From: CADEDV01 sp048498035
GTDB taxonomy: Bacteria > Bacteroidota > Bacteroidia > Chitinophagales > Chitinophagaceae
Length of the DNA stretch: 64,000 bases
Direction: 5' to 3'
NCBI GenBank assembly: GCA_048498035.1
Contig: JBEHYT010000020.1
Span: 1 to 64,000 of the forward strand
Every line of letters starts with the position of its first letter. Positions within the stretch are counted from its first letter, which is position 1. The position numbers were made by a program, and so were the translations under genes. Of this stretch, positions 43,442-51,780 are shown piece after piece. The notes under the pieces are model-generated. The model did no database searches, had not been told where the DNA came from, and saw only the letters and a program-made list of their open reading frames with translations.

Positions 43442-44161
43442 CTATTGTAGTTGCCGCTTGTAAAGCTGAACGGTGTTTTCAAGACCCAGGTAGAGCGCAT
43501 CGCTGATGAGGGCATGACCGATGCTGACCTCATCCAGCCATGGAATATGGCGGGAAAAGAAGTTCAGGTTTTGCAGGTCCAGGTCGTGCCCGGCATTTAG
43601 TCCCAAACCGAGTTCCCTGGCTTTTTCAGCTGCTGCAATGTATGGAGCAATGGCTTCTTCTTTTTTGCCTTCAGCAAACAGCCGTGCATAGACCTCTGTA
43701 TATAGTTCGATACGGTCAGTGCCCGTGGCGGCTGCGCCGCTGACCATTTCCGGATCAGGATCTACAAAGATAGACACCCGGATACCTGCCTTTTTGAATA
43801 TCCCGATGATTTCTACCAGGTAATCGTGATGCGTGAGCGTGTCCCATCCGTGGTCAGAGGTTAATTGTCCCTGTACATCAGGGACGAGGGTTACCTGGTG
43901 TGGCCGGGCTTGCAATACGAGTTCCACAAATTTCTGTTCACGGCAATTCCCTTCGATATTAAATTCTGTGGTGATGATCTTGCGGATAGCGTGTACATCT
44001 GCATAGCGAATATGACGTTCGTCGGGGCGTGGATGCACCGTAATGCCGTCTGCGCCAAATTCCTGTATATCAACGGCTGCTTTTACAACATCAGGATTAG
44101 TACCGCCACGTGCATTGCGGAGGGTAGCGATCTTGTTGATGTTTACACTTAACTTGGTCAT
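43442..44161 (-). CDS. pdxJ: Pyridoxine 5'-phosphate synthase
   Basis: PdxJ condenses 1-deoxyxylulose 5-phosphate with 3-amino-2-oxopropyl phosphate to give pyridoxine 5'-phosphate. The 239-residue TIM barrel has SVNINKIATLRNARGG, DGITVHPRPDERHIRY, the conserved NIEGN-type loop, TLVPDVQGQLTSDHGWD, and VSIGHALISDALYLGL. No pdxA is nearby. It is followed upstream by the DUF2452-like gene, 15 bp away, on the same strand. Confidence 0.96.
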   Translation of the reverse strand: MTKLSVNINKIATLRNARGGTNPDVVKAAVDIQEFGADGITVHPRPDERHIRYADVHAIRKIITTEFNIEGNCREQKFVELVLQARPHQVTLVPDVQGQLTSDHGWDTLTHHDYLVEIIGIFKKAGIRVSIFVDPDPEMVSGAAATGTDRIELYTEVYARLFAEGKKEEAIAPYIAAAEKARELGLGLNAGHDLDLQNLNFFSRHIPWLDEVSIGHALISDALYLGLENTVQLYKRQLQ

Positions 44162-44176
44162 AGTCGTATTTTCAGG

Positions 44177-44965
44177 TTAAAGTTCCATCCATGTGTGATC
44201 AGCCAGCAGTTTTACCGCAGCTACAAATCGTTTGAACGGCCCGCCGCTTCCCCATTCTTTTGGCGATACCAGTGAAAGCAGGTGGGAGCCATCTTTTTTC
44301 TCATATAAATAATAGAGCTGGCCGATATTTGGCTTGAACGAAAGTTTCGCTTCATAGATCATCAATGAAAGTTCCTTGCGCTTCTGGATTTCCTGCGCCT
44401 GCAGTGCCAACAGCTCAACCTGCTTCCGTATCTGCTCCAACTGCATATTGGTTTGTTCTTCCATTGCCGTCAACGCCTTATGGCGTATCATACCTTCTTC
44501 CGTGGGTCGTATCATGGCCCCGCTTACCGATGCGGAATAGGGGAGTACACTCAACTGTTTATGGAAAAATTCAGTATTGGTATAGGTGCTTCCATCCTCT
44601 AGCAGTCCCTGTTGCGTAAGCTTCAGGTAGCCATTGGGCATAATTTCATGATGGATATGCAGGTGAGACGTACCTCCCCGGTAAAAATGAATTGAAAAGC
44701 TGATACTGTCACCAAAGCTCACCTGTGCGTGATCTGCTACGGCGGGATCGGCAAAGCTGTTTAACTGGCCATCGGCTTCCAGTTCATACGCAGATTCAAA
44801 AGCCTGTCCTTCGAGCGTTACCCAATTATGCTGAACCCGCAGGCGTTTACTATCGGGCACGCTTTCCAGTTTGTAGATACCGCTCCGGGGGCGGGTGCCC
44901 ATTTCATAACTACCTTTTTCGGGAAACAGTTGCCAGGAGGCCAGGAAATTGTACACTTGAACCAT
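44177..44965 (-). CDS. DUF2452-like protein
   Basis: The 262-residue protein has an N-terminal beta domain (residues ~1-130, including HLHIHHEIMPNGYLKL). A coiled-coil helix follows (QTNMQLEQIRKQVELLALQAQEIQKRKELS, ~155-190). The C-terminal segment resembles DUF2452: IYEAKLSFKPNIGQLYYLYEKKDGSHLLSLVSPKEWG. The function is unknown. ATG 44965 is chosen over an in-frame TTG seven codons upstream. It is probably co-transcribed with pdxJ. Confidence 0.75.
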   Translation of the reverse strand: MVQVYNFLASWQLFPEKGSYEMGTRPRSGIYKLESVPDSKRLRVQHNWVTLEGQAFESAYELEADGQLNSFADPAVADHAQVSFGDSISFSIHFYRGGTSHLHIHHEIMPNGYLKLTQQGLLEDGSTYTNTEFFHKQLSVLPYSASVSGAMIRPTEEGMIRHKALTAMEEQTNMQLEQIRKQVELLALQAQEIQKRKELSLMIYEAKLSFKPNIGQLYYLYEKKDGSHLLSLVSPKEWGSGGPFKRFVAAVKLLADHTWMEL

Positions 44966-45039
44966 TGCATGCGAATAGAATCGCAAAGGTAGGCAGGTTG
45001 CCGCTAAAAAACAGGTGTCAGACGATGGGGACTAACTAA

Positions 45040-45309
45040 CTATTGATCCCGCAACTCTTCCTCGATGGCTTCACTTAGCCGGGTTTCCTGTTGTTCTACC
45101 CAAACAGGCAATTGTTGTGCGTTGAGCCGCCAGCGGTCCTGCTCCTGGATCATCTGGAACAGGATCCTGTCACCCCGGTCATCAACCACATTGACTGAAA
45201 AATATACCTGATCTGCGGTTTTCGCCCTGCGAAAGTTAAACTCCCGAAGGCGTCCGCCAGCCTTAATAAGCCTCGTAAACTGAATTGCCTTTATAAACCG
45301 GATTTCCAT
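45040..45309 (-). CDS. Small hypothetical protein
   Basis: The 89-residue soluble protein starts MEIRFIKAIQFTRL. It is an alternating strand/helix pattern, with REFNFRRAKTADQVYFSVNVVDDRGDRILFQMIQ, and a C-terminal acidic helix. No family is recognised. The longer frame's first 32 residues lack protein-like character, so 45309 is the start. Confidence 0.6.
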   Translation of the reverse strand: MEIRFIKAIQFTRLIKAGGRLREFNFRRAKTADQVYFSVNVVDDRGDRILFQMIQEQDRWRLNAQQLPVWVEQQETRLSEAIEEELRDQ

Positions 45310-45462
45310 GTGAGGGATTTGAGGAAATATGTCAGCAATTACTGTGCTAAGAGAGGAATGTGCGCTACAAAAGTTGTTCACAAAAACGGAAGCGGTAGCT
45401 GGCACGTTTTTTTACCTATAAGATACAGACAACCGATTCTTTAACCCTTCAATTATAAGATT

Positions 45463-45627
45463 ATGTTACGTTGGACAGTTATATTTTTACTGGTTGCCCT
45501 GGTGGCAGCAGTATTCGGATTTACCGGAATCGCGGCTGGTGCTGCGGGAATTGCCAAAGTGTTATTCTTTATTTTTATCGTGCTCTTTATCATTTCCCTG
45601 ATCTCGGGCCGGAAATCAACCGTTTAA
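45463..45627 (+). CDS. DUF1328/YtjA-type small membrane protein
   Basis: The 54-residue product opens MLRWTVIFLLVALVAAVFGF, then contains the conserved glycine/alanine core TGIAAGAAGIAKVLFFIFIVLF, and ends in ISGRKSTV. These features match the two-helix DUF1328 family, of unknown function but widespread. A hairpin terminator follows at 45648-45674. Confidence 0.87.
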   Translation: MLRWTVIFLLVALVAAVFGFTGIAAGAAGIAKVLFFIFIVLFIISLISGRKSTV

Positions 45628-45647
45628 TAAGGCAACGAATTATGTTG

Positions 45648-45674
45648 AAAGGGCGTCCTAAGGGAGGCCCTTTT
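45648..45674 (+). terminator. Terminator after DUF1328 gene
   Basis: AAAGGGC and GCCCTTT pair across a 12-nt loop that contains an inner TCC/GGA pairing, followed by TTTT. It lies 20 bp after the stop. Confidence 0.65.
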
Positions 45675-45738
45675 AGCATTATATAGATGCAATGCGGGTA
45701 AAAACTGCGTACTTTTAGCATTATAACCTTTATATCTT

Positions 45739-46233
45739 ATGCGCTCTATTTTGTATTTCTTACTACTGTTGCCGTTTGCGGGCGCCGCCCAGGATTGTGC
45801 TATTAAGCGGCAGACCGACCCGTATACGAAGATCACGACACTTACGACTGGGTTTATCCAACTGAAAGGCGGGTCGGTATCAATTGATGCGAGTAAAGAT
45901 GACATCGATATGTTGTTTTCCATCCAGGGGTCCGACCGCTGCTTTACGGATGCATCACAAGCTTATATCTATTTTGTTGGAGTGAAGTCGAAGCAAACGC
46001 AAAGAAATGGAGGGTCAATGAATTGCGAAGGTTTATTCCATTTTATCTTTAAGAATAACACGACACCGGTAACGATGCTCAAGAAGCTGTCGACCCAAAA
46101 GCTGGAGAAGATTGTGTTTATTGGAAATGATAAGAAGGAAATTCCTGTTCTGCTGGATGAATCTCAGGCTCAGCAATTTATGGATTTAGCTGCGTGTATG
46201 CTCCGCGAAGCGCCTGCGTTGAAAACTCAATGA
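45739..46233 (+). CDS. Secreted hypothetical protein
   Basis: The 164-residue product has a signal peptide (ends FAGAAQ) and a compact domain with four cysteines at conserved-looking sites (DCAIK, DRCFTD, SMNCEG, AACMLRE). Strands such as YIYFVGVKSKQ and FHFIFKNNTTPVTML alternate with helices. No family is recognised. Disulfides in the periplasm are plausible. Confidence 0.7.
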   Translation: MRSILYFLLLLPFAGAAQDCAIKRQTDPYTKITTLTTGFIQLKGGSVSIDASKDDIDMLFSIQGSDRCFTDASQAYIYFVGVKSKQTQRNGGSMNCEGLFHFIFKNNTTPVTMLKKLSTQKLEKIVFIGNDKKEIPVLLDESQAQQFMDLAACMLREAPALKTQ

Positions 46234-46287
46234 TAAGAAAAAGCAATAACCTGATTTATAATGGTTTAAACTGAATGAATTGCAATT

Positions 46288-46295
46288 TAATTTTG
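46288..46295 (+). promoter_or_regulatory. Promoter-like -7 box in ORF-free region
   Basis: TAATTTTG matches TAnnTTTG. No ORF begins between it and the terminator at 46381-46413. The -33 element is not clear, which lowers confidence. Confidence 0.4.
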
Positions 46296-46301
46296 CACGA
46301 A

Positions 46302-46413
46302 AAATAGCCGAAAATGAAATAAAGAATCAAGTATTTGATTTTCAATCAATAATGACGATCATTTAAAATAGTAATAGTAGAAAGCCCTTACGTATCGTAA
46401 GGGCTTTTTTTTG
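46302..46413 (+). ncRNA. Candidate small RNA (promoter plus terminator, no ORF)
   Basis: A transcript of about 110 nt would run from the TAATTTTG box to a strong terminator. The body is AT-rich with short inverted words (TATTTGATTTTCAATCAATA). No known RNA family is recognised. Alternatively the terminator simply ends the upstream gene 45739-46233. Confidence 0.3.
46381..46413 (+). terminator. Strong intrinsic terminator
   Basis: A perfect 12-bp stem AAAGCCCTTACG/CGTAAGGGCTTT with a 3-nt loop, followed by a run of T. Confidence 0.9.
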
Positions 46414-46553
46414 TTATGTAGACAAAAATTGTACACATCAATCCTAAACTGTGCTATTGTAAAGGAGATTTTTCTGGGCTTTCTTTATGATGTAAATCAA
46501 TCCTTTTGAAAGATCAGTTCCAATTATTCTAAAAACACCAAAACTCCAACCCC

Positions 46554-46988
46554 ATGAAAGATCAACCTCGTCCTGTATTGCCGGGTGAACCATTCCCGGG
46601 AAAATCATTGAGGCTATTGGTAAATCACCTGGTAAGTGATTCATTGCCGGCTGCAGCCCGCCTGCAAAGCCAGATCGTAAATGAGGTGCCCGGAAATCTC
46701 CGGCTCCTGGCAAACGCAGATAAAGTGGTGCCGGTTATTGATGAATTACTTACCACGGTGGTGTCCAATGCAAAAAACGGGGAAATTCATATTTCCGCGG
46801 GTCGCTACCGCGACATGCTTACACTCCAGGTGCAGGAGCGAAACAATTACAACGGTTATGCGCTTTCATCCAGCATTCTTTCCATGCAGGCAAATGTGCA
46901 CCGCATTGGTGGCGAAATTGCCATGCAGGACGCCCAGCGGTTGGTAGCTACCATCACGCTCAGTTTTCCCAATGTTATGACTGCCTAA
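46554..46988 (+). CDS. Truncated histidine-kinase-type ATPase domain protein
   Basis: The 144-residue protein aligns by pattern with the C-terminal half of sensor kinases. ADKVVPVIDELLTTVVSNAKNGEIHISAGRYRDMLTLQVQE resembles the strand and N-box (helix with N) of a HATPase_c domain, and the end GGEIAMQDAQRLVATITLSFP resembles the last strand pair. The sensor, HisKA and DxGxG box are missing, so it is unlikely to be an active kinase. It could bind nucleotides or act as a decoy. It overlaps the convergent lipoprotein gene by 4 bp. Confidence 0.65.
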   Translation: MKDQPRPVLPGEPFPGKSLRLLVNHLVSDSLPAAARLQSQIVNEVPGNLRLLANADKVVPVIDELLTTVVSNAKNGEIHISAGRYRDMLTLQVQERNNYNGYALSSSILSMQANVHRIGGEIAMQDAQRLVATITLSFPNVMTA

Positions 46989-47596
46989 CGGAAATTGCCT
47001 GTAATGGCATAACAGATGCGGTCGGTAATGCGATGGAAGATCTGGCCATTGATCTCGCGCATGCGCTTCTTCTCGGAACGGTCGGTGAGACGTCCCTGTT
47101 TGTCAAAAAACTGCCGTTCATTAAAGAAAGCAAGGGCATAATATTTTTCTCCCTTCATGAAGGATTTAAGCTTATTGTGCCGCACGGAGATAAATACCAG
47201 TTGTTTCTCCTGCCGGTTTTCAAAATAATCCAGCTTTGCGATCCATGTACATTTTATCGAGCGCATATCCGCCGCCAAACCAATAATTCCCTTAGCATTA
47301 TAATGATATTTATACAAGGTATCGGCAAAATTGGGTTGGTCCAGGTCAAAATTGTAGATATACCGCATCGTATCTGAAAGCACTTCAAATGAGATGAAAC
47401 GGTAGTTCTTGTCTTTAAACTCCAGGCTAAACGGTTTTTGCCGGTATAATGTCTGGAACGAATCCCGGATGGAATGAAGCATTGCCTGGTTTTCTTTGTA
47501 ATACCGCGCCGTAAAATGATTCGCCGGCGAGCAGGATGTAAAACCTGCACCCGCCATTATGCCTATTGCGATATAGAAGATAAAACGACGTGTCAC
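46985..47596 (-). CDS. Hypothetical lipoprotein
   Basis: The 203-residue lipoprotein has a lipobox AGFTSC (Cys ~22). Mixed alpha/beta sequence follows, with RFISFEVLSDTMRYIYNFDLDQPNFADTLYKYHY and IAKLDYFENRQEKQLVFISV, and a basic helical C-terminus. No family is recognised. It starts with GTG overlapping the stop of the upstream gene (GTGA), so the two are translated together. Confidence 0.7.
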   Translation of the reverse strand: MTRRFIFYIAIGIMAGAGFTSCSPANHFTARYYKENQAMLHSIRDSFQTLYRQKPFSLEFKDKNYRFISFEVLSDTMRYIYNFDLDQPNFADTLYKYHYNAKGIIGLAADMRSIKCTWIAKLDYFENRQEKQLVFISVRHNKLKSFMKGEKYYALAFFNERQFFDKQGRLTDRSEKKRMREINGQIFHRITDRICYAITGNFR

Positions 47597-48597
47597 TGGG
47601 CAGGCTGCTTTTTTAACGAGTTTTGAATTTCCTGGTTTTGCTGGCCGGCATCTGCCAGCCGCTGTCTTTTTTTAGGTGACCAGTTCCGGCACCAGGTAAC
47701 GCCATACACTATCTTTTTCAGCAATTCAGGATTGATCTGTTGCAGGGTCTTACGTCCGCCATCCATATAGGTAATGTTGATCAATTCGTCATTCACCTTT
47801 TCAATATCGAGCAGGATGACGTAGTGAGTTGGCACGCCAAGCCGGGTGGCCACATGTTTCTTTTTATACAGCAGGCGGTTATTTAAGTAGAGCACCACCG
47901 TATTCGACTTGTCCTTTTTTTCTCGGATAAACTGGTATATCTCCGGAAGTCCGGGGCGTATCAGATCAGAACCCCTGGCTTTTACGCGCCAGGTAAACAA
48001 CGTGCCCAGCATCCTGTTAAATTTGCCGTAATTGGTAGACGCCCACATCCGGTTCTCATCGCCTACATCATAGCGTTTGTTGAAAAAATTGAGATAACCT
48101 TTAAAATGATCAGCCAGGCACATCATCCACATCTGTGTCGCCGGGTTGATATCCAACTGGCCTTTATATTTCAACAACCCGCATTCTCTCCGAACTGCTG
48201 CGGTGGGCGTAAATTTTGCTTTGCCAAATTGAGCTTCACCGTTTTTATATAATTCCAGCATAAAACGAATAAATCCGGCCGGATCCTGCTCCATTGTAAT
48301 ATAGGAAATAGCGGTATAGCCGCAGAAATTAGTATTGTGATTATCGAACGCGTAGAGTGGATTATCGAGACATTGATGGAGATTGTCCATGAAATAATTG
48401 GGCCTTACATTGGGCCAGAAAGCACTTGAATCGGGGATGGGTTGTGTTGCTAAAAAACTACGTGCTTCATCAAGGGTAGAACGTTCATTACCTCCGCCGA
48501 ATGCATGTAGTTGCAACGACAGAAGCGATAGCAGTAACAAACTGACAAAGTAGCGTATGCCTTTTAAATAACCTGGATAAACGGTCTTTGTTTTCAA
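47593..48597 (-). CDS. Secreted protein with papain/C39-like cysteine motif
   Basis: The 334-residue protein has an N-terminal signal/transmembrane stretch (SLLLLSLLSLQLHAF). A helix opens with NFCGYTAISYITM (~residues 90-102), in the style of the catalytic Cys helix of papain-fold or C39 peptidases, and much later comes THYVILLDIEKVNDELINITYMDGG (~275), where a His would be catalytic. The middle is helical. Activity is not demonstrated. The start is TTG at 48597, preceded by an AGAAGG Shine-Dalgarno-like element; the frame continues upstream without signal character. It is co-translated with the lipoprotein gene. Confidence 0.65.
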   Translation of the reverse strand: MKTKTVYPGYLKGIRYFVSLLLLSLLSLQLHAFGGGNERSTLDEARSFLATQPIPDSSAFWPNVRPNYFMDNLHQCLDNPLYAFDNHNTNFCGYTAISYITMEQDPAGFIRFMLELYKNGEAQFGKAKFTPTAAVRRECGLLKYKGQLDINPATQMWMMCLADHFKGYLNFFNKRYDVGDENRMWASTNYGKFNRMLGTLFTWRVKARGSDLIRPGLPEIYQFIREKKDKSNTVVLYLNNRLLYKKKHVATRLGVPTHYVILLDIEKVNDELINITYMDGGRKTLQQINPELLKKIVYGVTWCRNWSPKKRQRLADAGQQNQEIQNSLKKQPAQ

Positions 48598-48659
48598 TGG
48601 TGGACCTTCTTTTGCAATCCTAAAAATAATAAAATGGCTACAGTTGAACAATGCCAAAT

Positions 48660-48917
48660 TTAATCGCCACCCTCAATGGTTGTCCAGGGTGTTTTTTGAT
48701 CATTGGCCTCGTCTGCCTGTTCGTTTTCAGCAAGCAATGCTGCTTTTTCTTCCTTCATTTCTTCAGCGGGAAGTTGCGCGTTTTTAATGTCTTCGTCGCT
48801 AATGGTGTCATTGATATCGGAAATATGCTTCCGGATTTTTTCCTTTAGATCCAGCACAGGTTTGGAGTTTTGGGGAATATTATCCCCATCGCCTCTCTTT
48901 GTTTTTTGCGGTGCCAT
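48660..48917 (-). CDS. Small hydrophilic hypothetical protein
   Basis: The 85-residue highly charged protein starts MAPQKTKRGDGDNIPQ and contains a predicted helix DLKEKIRKHISDINDTISDEDIKNAQLPAEEMKEEKAALL. No domain is recognised; it may be largely disordered. The ATG at 48917 is chosen because the earlier part of the frame looks non-coding. Confidence 0.55.
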   Translation of the reverse strand: MAPQKTKRGDGDNIPQNSKPVLDLKEKIRKHISDINDTISDEDIKNAQLPAEEMKEEKAALLAENEQADEANDQKTPWTTIEGGD

Positions 48918-49049
48918 ACAATTGGGTTTATTACCCCTATAATTGAAAATTGTATGCCAGACCATTTTGGTTTTTGCACAAATAATGCGCATTGTTAAAA
49001 TCCCGGCACAGTTTTAGAAATTTTACTGGCAATATCAAAATCAAAATGT

Positions 49050-49478
49050 ATGAAAAAATTAGTAAGCATTGCTGCGCTTGCAGCGCTCACCTTTACCGCG
49101 TGCGACCGTACTGAGTCACGTTATATCGACCTGGGAACCGGGAAAGCAGTTGAACTGGAAAAAGATCCCGCCACTGGTTTGATGGTGAACGTTGACACTA
49201 AAAAGCCGGTAGAAATTTATGTGGATACAAAAACAAATGATACTATCTATGGTACAACCGGCTCCGTGATCAATGGCCACGTGAGTAAAAAAGATGATGG
49301 TTCTTATATGTTTGTTGGTCCTTATGACTACAAATCTCCCGATGGCAGCCTAAAGGTGGAAGTGGAGAAAGATGGTGATATCAAGATCAAAGACAACGAC
49401 AATAAAATAAAGATTGATGGAAAGACTGGTGAAGAAAAGATAAAAAATGCGGATGGCACTAAGGAGAAGATAGACTAA
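49050..49478 (+). CDS. Hypothetical lipoprotein, Lys/Asp-rich
   Basis: The 142-residue lipoprotein (ALTFTACDRT, Cys ~18) has an N-terminal domain with YIDLGTGKAVELEKDPATGLMVNVDTKKPVEIYVDTK, and a C-terminal repetitive tail rich in Lys/Asp/Gly (KVEVEKDGDIKIKDNDNKIKIDG). No family is recognised. A bidirectional terminator separates it from ahcY. Confidence 0.72.
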   Translation: MKKLVSIAALAALTFTACDRTESRYIDLGTGKAVELEKDPATGLMVNVDTKKPVEIYVDTKTNDTIYGTTGSVINGHVSKKDDGSYMFVGPYDYKSPDGSLKVEVEKDGDIKIKDNDNKIKIDGKTGEEKIKNADGTKEKID

Positions 49479-49496
49479 TTTCCCTGCTAACAATAG

Positions 49497-49523
49497 AAAA
49501 GCCCCGCTTTTGGCGGGGCTTTT
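49497..49523. terminator. Bidirectional terminator between lipoprotein gene and ahcY
   Basis: Stem GCCCCGC/GCGGGGC with loop TTTTG (49501-49519), flanked by AAAA and TTTT that extend the stem. Confidence 0.9.
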
Positions 49524-49543
49524 CAGTATCTATTAAAAACCGA

Positions 49544-50869
49544 TCAATAGCGGTAGTGTTCCGGTTTGAAGGGTCCTTCTTTTGTAATGCCAAGATACGA
49601 AGCCTGTGCGTCCGTCAGTTCATCCAGTTGAACGCCAATCTTTGACAGGTGCAGGCGTGCAACCTTTTCATCCAGGTGCTTGGGCAACACATACACTTTG
49701 TTTTCGTAGTTATCGTGGTTGGTCCACAGTTCAATCTGCGCAAGTGTTTGGTTAGAGAATGAGTTGCTCATTACAAAGGACGGGTGACCCGTTGCACAAC
49801 CCAGGTTTACCAGGCGGCCTTCTGCCAGGATAATGATGTCATTGCCATCTACATTGTAAATGTCAACCTGCGGTTTGATGGTGTCTTTGGTGGTGCCGTG
49901 ATTTTTATTCAGCCACGCAATATCGATTTCAATGTCAAAGTGACCGATGTTGCAGACAATCGTTTTGTCTTTCATTTTTTTGAAATGTTCACCGGTGATC
50001 AGGTCGCGGCAGCCGCTTGCTGTTACAACGATGTCGGCTTCCTGTACCGCATCGATCATGCGTTTCACTTCAAAACCGTCCATTGCAGCCTGCAGGGCGC
50101 AGATGGGGTCTATTTCTGTAACAATAACACGGCAACCGGCACCTGCCAGCGATGCTGCAGAACCTTTACCTACATCACCATAACCGCCAACTACGGCAAC
50201 TTTACCGGCCAGCATTACATCGGTAGCGCGGCGAATGGCATCCACCAGCGATTCTTTACAACCGTATTTATTGTCGAATTTGGATTTGGTAACAGAGTCG
50301 TTCACATTGATCGCGGGCACAGGCAGTGTTCCTTTTGCCATGCGCTCATACAGGCGGTGAACGCCGGTGGTTGTTTCTTCAGAAATTCCTTTGATATGCT
50401 GAACCAGTTCAGGATATGTATCCAGCACCATGTTGGTAAGGTCTCCACCGTCGTCAAGGATCATATTCAACGGGCGGTCCTGGCTGCCAAAGAACAGTGT
50501 TTGTTCAATGCACCAGTCGGCTTCTTCCAGGGTTTGGCCCTTCCAGGCAAATACACCGATACCGGCTGCTGCAATTGCTGCAGCTGCATGATCCTGGGTG
50601 GAGAATATATTACATGAACTCCATTTTACTTCAGCGCCCAACGCCACCAGCGTTTCGATTAACACGGCAGTTTGTATGGTCATGTGCAGGCAACCGGCGA
50701 TGCGGGCACCCTTCAGTGGCTGGGACGGACCGTACTCCTTACGGATAGACATAAGTCCGGGCATTTCAGCTTCGGCAAGACGGATCTCTTTGCGGCCCCA
50801 TTCGGCCAATGAAATATCAGCTACCTTGTAAGGCAGGCTAAAGTCAATAGATTTTGTTGCGGTTGACAT
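49544..50869 (-). CDS. ahcY: S-adenosylhomocysteinase
   Basis: AhcY reversibly hydrolyses S-adenosylhomocysteine to adenosine and homocysteine, using bound NAD+. The 441-residue enzyme has GCLHMTIQTAVLIETL, DDGGDLTNMVLDTYPEL, NDSVTKSKFDNKYGC, the NAD-binding VVGGYGDVGKGSAASLAGAG, and the C-terminal FKPEHYRY. Length and motifs are standard. No SAH riboswitch was recognised upstream. A TACCTTCG box lies 40-50 bp before the start on the minus strand. Confidence 0.97.
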   Translation of the reverse strand: MSTATKSIDFSLPYKVADISLAEWGRKEIRLAEAEMPGLMSIRKEYGPSQPLKGARIAGCLHMTIQTAVLIETLVALGAEVKWSSCNIFSTQDHAAAAIAAAGIGVFAWKGQTLEEADWCIEQTLFFGSQDRPLNMILDDGGDLTNMVLDTYPELVQHIKGISEETTTGVHRLYERMAKGTLPVPAINVNDSVTKSKFDNKYGCKESLVDAIRRATDVMLAGKVAVVGGYGDVGKGSAASLAGAGCRVIVTEIDPICALQAAMDGFEVKRMIDAVQEADIVVTASGCRDLITGEHFKKMKDKTIVCNIGHFDIEIDIAWLNKNHGTTKDTIKPQVDIYNVDGNDIIILAEGRLVNLGCATGHPSFVMSNSFSNQTLAQIELWTNHDNYENKVYVLPKHLDEKVARLHLSKIGVQLDELTDAQASYLGITKEGPFKPEHYRY

Positions 50870-50986
50870 ATTTTACTATTTATTTCGGCGGCGAAGGTAC
50901 GGCATATCAGGCAATTCCGGGTAATGCGTTCAGGGCGTTTCACGGCACTTGGGGATAAATCTTATATTTGAATATAAAGCTGGCTT

Positions 50987-51289
50987 ATGTATACGTATGA
51001 TACGATGTCGGAGGCCGTTAACGGCCTGAAAAAGAGAGGTTTTACACTCGATTTGAACCTGGAAGAAAACTGCCTGGTTTGTAGCGATTTCAGGCTTCAT
51101 CCCGGGGATTTTGAAATTGTGGAGGTGTACCGGTTTGAGGGCAATTCGGACCCGGCAGACGAAGCCGTGGTTTACGCTGTTGAATCAAAAACCGGCGAAA
51201 AGGGTGTTCTCGTAAATGGATACGGTCCCGCATCAGAAGATAGCCTGAGTTCCGAAATGGCTGAAAAGCTGCGTATTCACCGATCCTGA
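50987..51289 (+). CDS. Conserved small protein often misnamed PRPP synthetase
   Basis: The 100-residue protein opens MYTYDTMSEAVNGLKKRGFTLDLNL and contains LHPGDFEIVEVYRFEGNSDPADEAVVYAVES and GVLVNGYG, a conserved Bacteroidota family that databases often call phosphoribosylpyrophosphate synthetase despite lacking the PRPP synthase fold. Its function is unknown. TATATTTG (50963-50970) is its promoter box. A 15-bp gap precedes the next gene. Confidence 0.85.
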   Translation: MYTYDTMSEAVNGLKKRGFTLDLNLEENCLVCSDFRLHPGDFEIVEVYRFEGNSDPADEAVVYAVESKTGEKGVLVNGYGPASEDSLSSEMAEKLRIHRS

Positions 51290-51303
51290 TAAATTGCTGC
51301 CAC

Positions 51304-51780
51304 ATGAAGACAGGTTTAAGGTTACTGTTGATGGTAATGTCCATCCTTCTTGTTTGTTCTTCCACCATTTCTGCGCAGGCAGATAGTTTTCGTCTTGCCT
51401 GCCCGCTCAACGAAGCGATCGTGGTGCCGCCTTCCCCCAATGCCGTTCATTATGATCCACCGGATCTTTGCGTAACATTGATGAGTAAGCCAGACACACT
51501 TGTAAAAGCAGTGAGTAATGCGCGTGTTACCAATACCGAGACCGACGATGAAGGCAAGCAGGGCGTAGTTATTTATTCAAAAATTGCAGGTAAAGATTAT
51601 TATTTCTGGTACACCGGACTCACCCGGCTGCTGGTTCGAAAGAATGATGTGGTGAAAGCAGGGCAGGGGATTGGCATTATCAATCCCGGCGAAAAAATTG
51701 AAATGCTGATGTACCAGTTTGAAACACCCGTGGATCCGTCGAGGTACCTGGATTGTAAGAATGTCTTAAAAACCGACTAG
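51304..51780 (+). CDS. M23-fold protein lacking catalytic histidines
   Basis: The 158-residue exported protein has a signal peptide (ends TISAQ). The C-terminal domain resembles LytM/M23 endopeptidases: AVSNARVTNTETDDEGKQGVVIYSKIAGKDYYFWYTGLTRLLVRKNDVVKAGQGIGIINPG. The positions where active enzymes have HxxxxTxYxHL and HxHFE are YFWYTGL and EMLMYQFE, so the zinc ligands are missing. It is probably a non-catalytic adaptor-type protein. It overlaps the convergent GNAT gene by 4 bp. Confidence 0.75.
   Translation: MKTGLRLLLMVMSILLVCSSTISAQADSFRLACPLNEAIVVPPSPNAVHYDPPDLCVTLMSKPDTLVKAVSNARVTNTETDDEGKQGVVIYSKIAGKDYYFWYTGLTRLLVRKNDVVKAGQGIGIINPGEKIEMLMYQFETPVDPSRYLDCKNVLKTD

Noticed and set aside
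49784..50617. Long plus-strand ORF opposite ahcY
   Set aside because: It is an antisense frame of a highly conserved enzyme; composition (Cys- and Phe-rich) is not protein-like.
50870..50986. SAH riboswitch upstream of ahcY
   Set aside because: No recognisable aptamer pattern could be seen in this short leader; only a promoter-like TACCTTCG is present.
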